From contig CAIOJO010000047.1 in NCBI GenBank assembly GCA_903858635.1, forward strand, positions 1 to 54,150: a stretch of 54,150 bases of DNA. The letters are read 5' to 3'. A model generated the notes under the pieces. That model searched no databases, was not told where the DNA came from, and saw nothing but the letters and a program-made list of their open reading frames with translations. The translations under genes were made by a program, and so were the position numbers. Below, in pieces: positions 50,529 to 54,150 of this stretch (its first letter is position 1; each line of letters starts with the position of its first letter). This DNA comes from an uncultured Telmatospirillum sp. Lineage in GTDB: Bacteria > Pseudomonadota > Alphaproteobacteria > Rhodospirillales > Magnetospirillaceae.

Positions 50529-50909
50529 ATGAAGAAAGCGATGACCGCATTGGCCCTGGCCGCCTTTCTGACCCCGGCCATCGCCCTGGCCCAGGGCAGT
50601 CCTGGCACCGGCGGCATGTCGGGCGGCAGCAGCGGTTCGACCGGCATGGGTTCGTCGAGCGGCATGTCGGGCAGCACCGGTGACGCTCCGTCCGACTGCA
50701 CGCCGGGCGACAGCCGGCCTGCCTGTCAGCAGGCGGCCGTGCCGAGCAGCCCCAATTCCGGCGGTTCGGGCTATGGCGACAGCGGCTCGTCCACCGGCAG
50801 TTCGAACGGCAGCGGCTATAGCGCGCCCGGCACCGGTGGCGGCATGGGCAAACCCGGGGGTGCGACCGACAACCGGAACGGCGGCAGTCCGGAATCGGGC
50901 AGCCGATGA
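50529..50909 (+). CDS. Small Gly/Ser-rich secreted protein (paralogue 1)
   Basis: The 126-residue protein has a clear signal peptide (MKKAMTALALAAFLTPAIALA). The mature part is low-complexity Gly/Ser/Met, interrupted by one ordered-looking segment, SDCTPGDSRPACQQAAVPS (about residues 55-73), with two Cys eleven residues apart. The same signal peptide and core occur in the next gene, so this is a duplicated pair. GGAG stands six bases before the ATG. The function is unknown; the composition suggests a periplasmic or cell-surface protein. Confidence 0.6.
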   Translation: MKKAMTALALAAFLTPAIALAQGSPGTGGMSGGSSGSTGMGSSSGMSGSTGDAPSDCTPGDSRPACQQAAVPSSPNSGGSGYGDSGSSTGSSNGSGYSAPGTGGGMGKPGGATDNRNGGSPESGSR

Positions 50910-51149
50910 TCCTGGAGGCTGCGCCTAAATGGGGAGAAAGCCAGGGCCGGCCCGCTTCCGCCTAGCCCGGCCCCTCCCCGAATGCGGCTTGCCGCCAACC
51001 TCTTTGGGTAGGTCGGATGATTTCCGCGGCAACCCTTTCGGTCGATTTGAACGTTTGGTCGGGAAAATACCCGGCGTTTGTTCGGAAGAAACCCGGTCCA
51101 TGCAAGGGGAGCGTCCGACAACGGGCTGACGCCCAGGTAGGAGCGAAGC

Positions 51150-51497
51150 ATGAAGAAGGTGATGACCACCGCGGCCTTGGCCGCATTCCTCACCCCCGCC
51201 ATCGCCATGGGGCAAAACAACAGCGACGGTTCAATGATGGGGCCGTCCGGCCGTGGCTCGGATTACAGAACCTCGAGCGGCGACAACGCCCTGGTGCCGA
51301 GCGACTGCACGGCGGGCGATCCGCGGCCGGCCTGCCAGGAGGCGGCCCTACCCTCCGAACGCCGCCCGCAGACCGGCGACCGATTCTACGACAATCTGCC
51401 GAACGGCGGATCGGACGCCAAGAGCACCAACCCGGAGATCAGCGGCGGACCGGTAACCAACGAATTATCCCCCACCGCCGGCAGCGGCAGCTACTGA
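51150..51497 (+). CDS. Small secreted protein (paralogue 2)
   Basis: The 115-residue protein has a signal peptide (MKKVMTTAALAAFLTPAIAM) nearly identical to that of the gene at 50529. The shared core is SDCTAGDPRPACQEAALPS, with the same two Cys; the flanks are less Gly-rich and more charged. GGAG precedes the ATG by six bases, in the same context (AGCATGAAGAA) as its paralogue, so the whole unit was duplicated. The 240 bases between the two hold no gene. The function is unknown. Confidence 0.6.
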   Translation: MKKVMTTAALAAFLTPAIAMGQNNSDGSMMGPSGRGSDYRTSSGDNALVPSDCTAGDPRPACQEAALPSERRPQTGDRFYDNLPNGGSDAKSTNPEISGGPVTNELSPTAGSGSY

Positions 51498-51505
51498 TCG
51501 TCAGC

Positions 51506-51543
51506 GTCACGCGGCACAGGGAACACGAGCCTTGCCGCGTGAC
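51506..51543. terminator. Hairpin between convergent genes
   Basis: GTCACGCGGCA (51506-51516) and TGCCGCGTGAC (51533-51543) form a perfect 11-bp stem with a 16-base loop between the secreted-protein gene (ends 51497) and the DsbA-like gene (ends 51566). No T tract, so it would act as a weak or bidirectional terminator. Confidence 0.5.
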
Positions 51544-51565
51544 CGCGAGCCCCTCCCGCAACCCT

Positions 51566-52357
51566 TCATTGGCCCGCGGCGGTCCTTTGCCCCCGCGCCG
51601 CGGCCACGGCCTGAACCAGCGCTTCATAAGGCAAGGCGCCCGGTGTCAGGCTGTCGCCGACGATCAGACCCGGCGTGCCGGTGATGCCAATCTTGCGGGC
51701 CAGGGCGATCGTCGCGTCCAGCTGCGCCTGGATCTCGGGTGCAGCCATATCGCGGCGCAGCCGAGCGATGTCGAGCCCGACTGCCCCGGCGATTTCCAAC
51801 AGGTGGGTCTCTGTCAATTGATGCTCGGCCGTTTTGTCGGCCATCAGGGCGCGATGAAAGGCGACAAACTTGCCCTGGCCCTGTGAAGCCAGGGCAGCCT
51901 TTGCGGCGATGACCGACATTGGCCCCAGGATGGGGAATTCCTTGTAGACGACCCGCACACCCTTGTCGGCGGCAATCAGTTTGTCCAGATCGGGGGCCAC
52001 TTTCTTGCAATACGGGCACTCGTTGTCGAAGAACTCGACAACGGTCACGTCGCCTTTGGGATTGCCGGCAACTCCGTCGCGGGCATCGTCGAATAGGGCG
52101 GCCTTGTTTTCGGCGATCGCCTTGCCCGCCACTGCAAGACGGGCCGCCTGCTGACGTTTCTGGTTTTCCTGCAGGGCCTGCAGAATTACGTCGCCATGGG
52201 CGAGGATGTAGTCGTGGATTGCCGTGTCGGACGGGGCCGCGGCGTTGTAGGACTCGTCGCTGCTGCCGATCGGGCAAGAGTCACTTCCGCAGGGGAGCGT
52301 CGTACAGGCCGTGATGAGCAACATAGAGGCAAGAACAGGGATAGCAACTGGATGCAT
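51566..52357 (-). CDS. DsbA/Com1-like thiol-disulfide lipoprotein
   Basis: The 263-residue protein has a lipoprotein signal with lipobox ITAC (Cys18). A helical spacer (residues 40-85) leads to a thioredoxin-fold domain: VVEFFDNECPYCKKVAPDLD with the CPYC redox pair near residue 115, FPILGPMSVIAAKAAL and the cis-Pro loop GITGTPGLIVGD. This is the DsbA-family/Com1 architecture of outer-membrane or periplasmic oxidoreductases. Extra Cys at LPCGSDSCPIG follow the lipobox. It lies next to the small secreted proteins with paired Cys, possible substrates, but that link is inference. Confidence 0.85.
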   Translation of the reverse strand: MHPVAIPVLASMLLITACTTLPCGSDSCPIGSSDESYNAAAPSDTAIHDYILAHGDVILQALQENQKRQQAARLAVAGKAIAENKAALFDDARDGVAGNPKGDVTVVEFFDNECPYCKKVAPDLDKLIAADKGVRVVYKEFPILGPMSVIAAKAALASQGQGKFVAFHRALMADKTAEHQLTETHLLEIAGAVGLDIARLRRDMAAPEIQAQLDATIALARKIGITGTPGLIVGDSLTPGALPYEALVQAVAAARGQRTAAGQ

Positions 52358-52369
52358 CTGGTCGACCTT

Positions 52370-54109
52370 TCAATGAGTCTTGAGGTCGGCCGCTGTGATA
52401 CTCAGCGCGTTGATTCCCAACAGCTGAATGCTGGACGTCAGTTCGCCAGCATCGACCAGGTGGTTGTTGTTGGCGTCGGCGGTCAACCTATAGAGGCTGC
52501 CGGAACCAGTGGCAGGATTTTGCCAGTTGTACATGATGGTATCGGAACCACATTGGCCGTAGAAAACGACATGTTCGCCGAACGCGCCGGCGATATCGGC
52601 GACCGTGTAAATTGTGTTGGCGGCAATGGCCATGCTGGCGGCGCTGTTATCCGCGACCGTCCCGACATAGATGAAGACTCCCGTATTGGCAATATATGGT
52701 CCGGCAGGCTGCCCAATGACTGTAGATATTTGGTGACCATCAAATTTGTTGGTTGGCGATGCCGATGTCACTACGGCCGGATTGGCGCCACCGTCACCAG
52801 TACCAAATATCAAGCTGTCGGCGCCGCCAAGCTTGTAACCAACGACAGTCGTGCCCAAGGCGTTGGTGCTGACTTGATTGTTCGAGCCGTAAAGGATGAC
52901 AGTGGTGTTTGTTCCGGATGTCGTAATGTAGGTGCCGCCGGACGGAGCGGTGATAAGGGTGTCGTTTGGTGCGCCCGCGGCAAGAACACGAACATTGCTC
53001 GAGGCAACGGCAGTGTCGTTGGGGCCATTAACACTAATGGAATTATATACTCCCCCATTTACGCCGGCACCGTCCAACCGGTAATTGCCAATTATGGTAG
53101 TCGTATTGGCGATGTTTGATGTGTCGATTTGTGACGTATCGACATATGCGGTCTGGTTGCCGGCGGTTAACACCGTTGCGGCGGGCAATTGGACGCCGGG
53201 ATCGGCGTAACCGCCGGTCAATGAGTAGTTAATTAGCCATCCTGTGCCGGTTCCGGCAGACAAACCAGCTGCGGCATTGATCAAGGAGGTCGTGGCCGTT
53301 GCATTGGTGAAACTGATCAGGGTGGCGGCACCGTCCAGGGTGCCGTTGTCCATCTGGCCGGTCCAATACTGGACGCCGGAATTGCTGGCATCGAGGTTCA
53401 TGCCGAGGATATTGCTGTAGAGCAGCTCCACATAGCCCAGATGCTGAGCGTGGGTGGTGCCGGGGTCACCGAAAGTCTGCTGGAAATAGCCGGTATTGAT
53501 GAAGCTCTGGGCGATCGCGTTGATCGACATGCCCTGCGCCAACCGGGTTTCCCAATATTCCAGGCCGCTCAGGGCCGGCTGCGGTTCCCAGGGGAGAAGC
53601 GCGCTGTAGAACTGCGCCAATTGAGCGTTGGCGGTGTTCAGGACATGATAGACATCGTTCGGGTAATTGAGGACCGCCGTCGAACTGCCCGGCGGCGTGG
53701 TCATGGCGGAGGGCGTCGAGGAATCCGACAGGCCGATATGCGCTCCGTTGAAAATGACGGTGCTTTCGCCGGTAATCGTCACCGTCTGGCCTTTGGTGGC
53801 ATCCCCGGCGCCGATATCGGTGATGGTCGTCACGCCGGTGGAATTGACCTGGATGGCATAGCTGGTCCGAGGCCCGTCCAGCAGCACCAGATCGTAGCCG
53901 GCCGAAAAGGTGGCCGACTGGAACCCGATCACGGCATTCTGCCCAGCCGGGGGGCTGATAGTGCCCAGATTGGAGCAGGCCGCAGCGCTACCGGCGGCGT
54001 TGTATTCGATAGGGGATGTCCCGGTCGATGTTGAAATTGGAGGGCAGGCGTTGCTCACCTTGAGCCTGTAGGCTCGGGGTGTCGAATCCGCAAAGGAGAG
54101 CAACGCCAT
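52370..54109 (-). CDS. DUF4214-domain surface or secreted protein
   Basis: The roughly 580-residue protein is Thr/Ser/Asn-rich. A DUF4214 unit lies in the middle (LEYWETRLAQGMSINAIAQSF, YVELLYSNILGMNLDASNSGVQYW), preceded and followed by beta-rich repeats of the VTIT/STVI type. A calcium-binding loop, DANNNHLVDAGEL, is near the C-terminus, as in RTX or S-layer-like exported proteins. No Sec signal is visible, which suits type I secretion. The start is uncertain: ATG 54109 overlaps the divergent gene by two bases, while GTG 54058 avoids overlap; neither has a good ribosome-binding site. Confidence 0.65.
   Translation of the reverse strand: MALLSFADSTPRAYRLKVSNACPPISTSTGTSPIEYNAAGSAAACSNLGTISPPAGQNAVIGFQSATFSAGYDLVLLDGPRTSYAIQVNSTGVTTITDIGAGDATKGQTVTITGESTVIFNGAHIGLSDSSTPSAMTTPPGSSTAVLNYPNDVYHVLNTANAQLAQFYSALLPWEPQPALSGLEYWETRLAQGMSINAIAQSFINTGYFQQTFGDPGTTHAQHLGYVELLYSNILGMNLDASNSGVQYWTGQMDNGTLDGAATLISFTNATATTSLINAAAGLSAGTGTGWLINYSLTGGYADPGVQLPAATVLTAGNQTAYVDTSQIDTSNIANTTTIIGNYRLDGAGVNGGVYNSISVNGPNDTAVASSNVRVLAAGAPNDTLITAPSGGTYITTSGTNTTVILYGSNNQVSTNALGTTVVGYKLGGADSLIFGTGDGGANPAVVTSASPTNKFDGHQISTVIGQPAGPYIANTGVFIYVGTVADNSAASMAIAANTIYTVADIAGAFGEHVVFYGQCGSDTIMYNWQNPATGSGSLYRLTADANNNHLVDAGELTSSIQLLGINALSITAADLKTH
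54062..54075. promoter_or_regulatory. Short perfect palindrome upstream of the right-edge gene
   Basis: GAGCCT-GT-AGGCTC lies 32 bases before the ATG at 54108. It may be an operator or leader hairpin shared by the divergent genes. If the DUF4214 gene starts at 54109 it is instead inside that coding region. Confidence 0.35.
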
Positions 54110-54150
54110 GAAGAAATCTACCACATTGGCCGCCGTCGTTCCGGCGACAA
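54108..54150 (+). CDS. 5' end of an exported protein (truncated by window)
   Basis: The ATG at 54108 is preceded by AAAGGAG with nine bases between. The fourteen visible codons read MKKSTTLAAVVPAT, the N-region and start of the hydrophobic core of a signal peptide. The rest lies outside the window, so nothing can be said about function. Confidence 0.5.
   Translation, partial: MKKSTTLAAVVPAT

Noticed and set aside
1-54150. tRNA, rRNA, CRISPR arrays, insertion sequences or prophage genes
   Set aside because: Looked for on both strands; no cloverleaf tRNA with CCA-type end, no spaced direct repeats and no transposase or integrase motifs were found.

Overview
The window looks like chromosome of a high-GC alphaproteobacterium, plausibly Rhodospirillales. 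The evidence is dense GC-rich coding with ATGA overlaps, a DUF1127 protein, a DUF482/FemAB-like acyltransferase, DctPQM TRAP transport, NiCoT, YceI/cytochrome b561 pairs and palindromic dispersed repeats. The genus cannot be fixed from the sequence. No rRNA, tRNA, CRISPR array or insertion sequence was seen.

Layout. 0-3 kb: small genes (membrane protein, GIY-YIG protein, secreted protein, DUF1127) and a metallo-beta-lactamase-fold hydrolase, ending in a repeat-rich convergent intergenic region. 3.1-11.6 kb: a catabolic locus with a 3-hydroxyisobutyrate-dehydrogenase-like enzyme, a succinate-semialdehyde-dehydrogenase-like enzyme, an M24/creatinase-fold protein, a DctPQM TRAP transporter and a LacI-type regulator. 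Three TGCGCAA/TTGCGCA palindromes form its probable regulon. 11.6-29.5 kb: a self-contained aromatic catabolic cluster. It has a MalT-like LuxR regulator, a 3-oxoacid CoA-transferase pair, two flavoproteins of the 4-cresol dehydrogenase/vanillyl-alcohol oxidase family, an SDR, a cytochrome c, an unknown Tat-type exported protein and an unknown polytopic membrane protein. A six-gene reverse operon adds two UPF0261 (Tm-1-like) proteins, biotin carboxyl carrier, biotin carboxylase, carboxyltransferase and a HAD phosphatase. 29.6-33.8 kb: an adaptor-RND pump pair. 33.9-38.8 kb: nickel/cobalt permease with RidA, then diheme cytochrome c and metallophosphoesterase divergent from an ECF sigma/anti-sigma pair. 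38.8-54.15 kb: FkbM methyltransferase, DUF445, FemAB-like, hemerythrin-cysE, an AcrAB-type pump, a yceI-cytochrome b561-yceI operon, two paralogous small secreted proteins, a DsbA-like lipoprotein, a DUF4214 protein and the first codons of an exported protein.

The most interesting part is 11.6-29.5 kb. Every transcription unit there, including the regulator itself, is preceded by one copy of an 18-bp element (consensus CWATCTTTCGATAGGTGA), always in the same orientation relative to its gene. The gene set fits a route in which a 4-alkylphenol is hydroxylated at the benzylic carbon (PchF type plus cytochrome c) and oxidised to a 4-hydroxyaryl ketone (SDR). The ketone would then be ATP-activated and carboxylated (UPF0261 pair, biotin-dependent carboxylase, HAD phosphatase), and the resulting 3-oxoacid handed to CoA by the CoA-transferase. 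The carboxyltransferase keeps its metal and CO2-transfer residues but has lost the arginine that binds the carboxylate of pyruvate, which suits a ketone substrate. Pathway and substrate are inference; the genes and the DNA element are visible directly.
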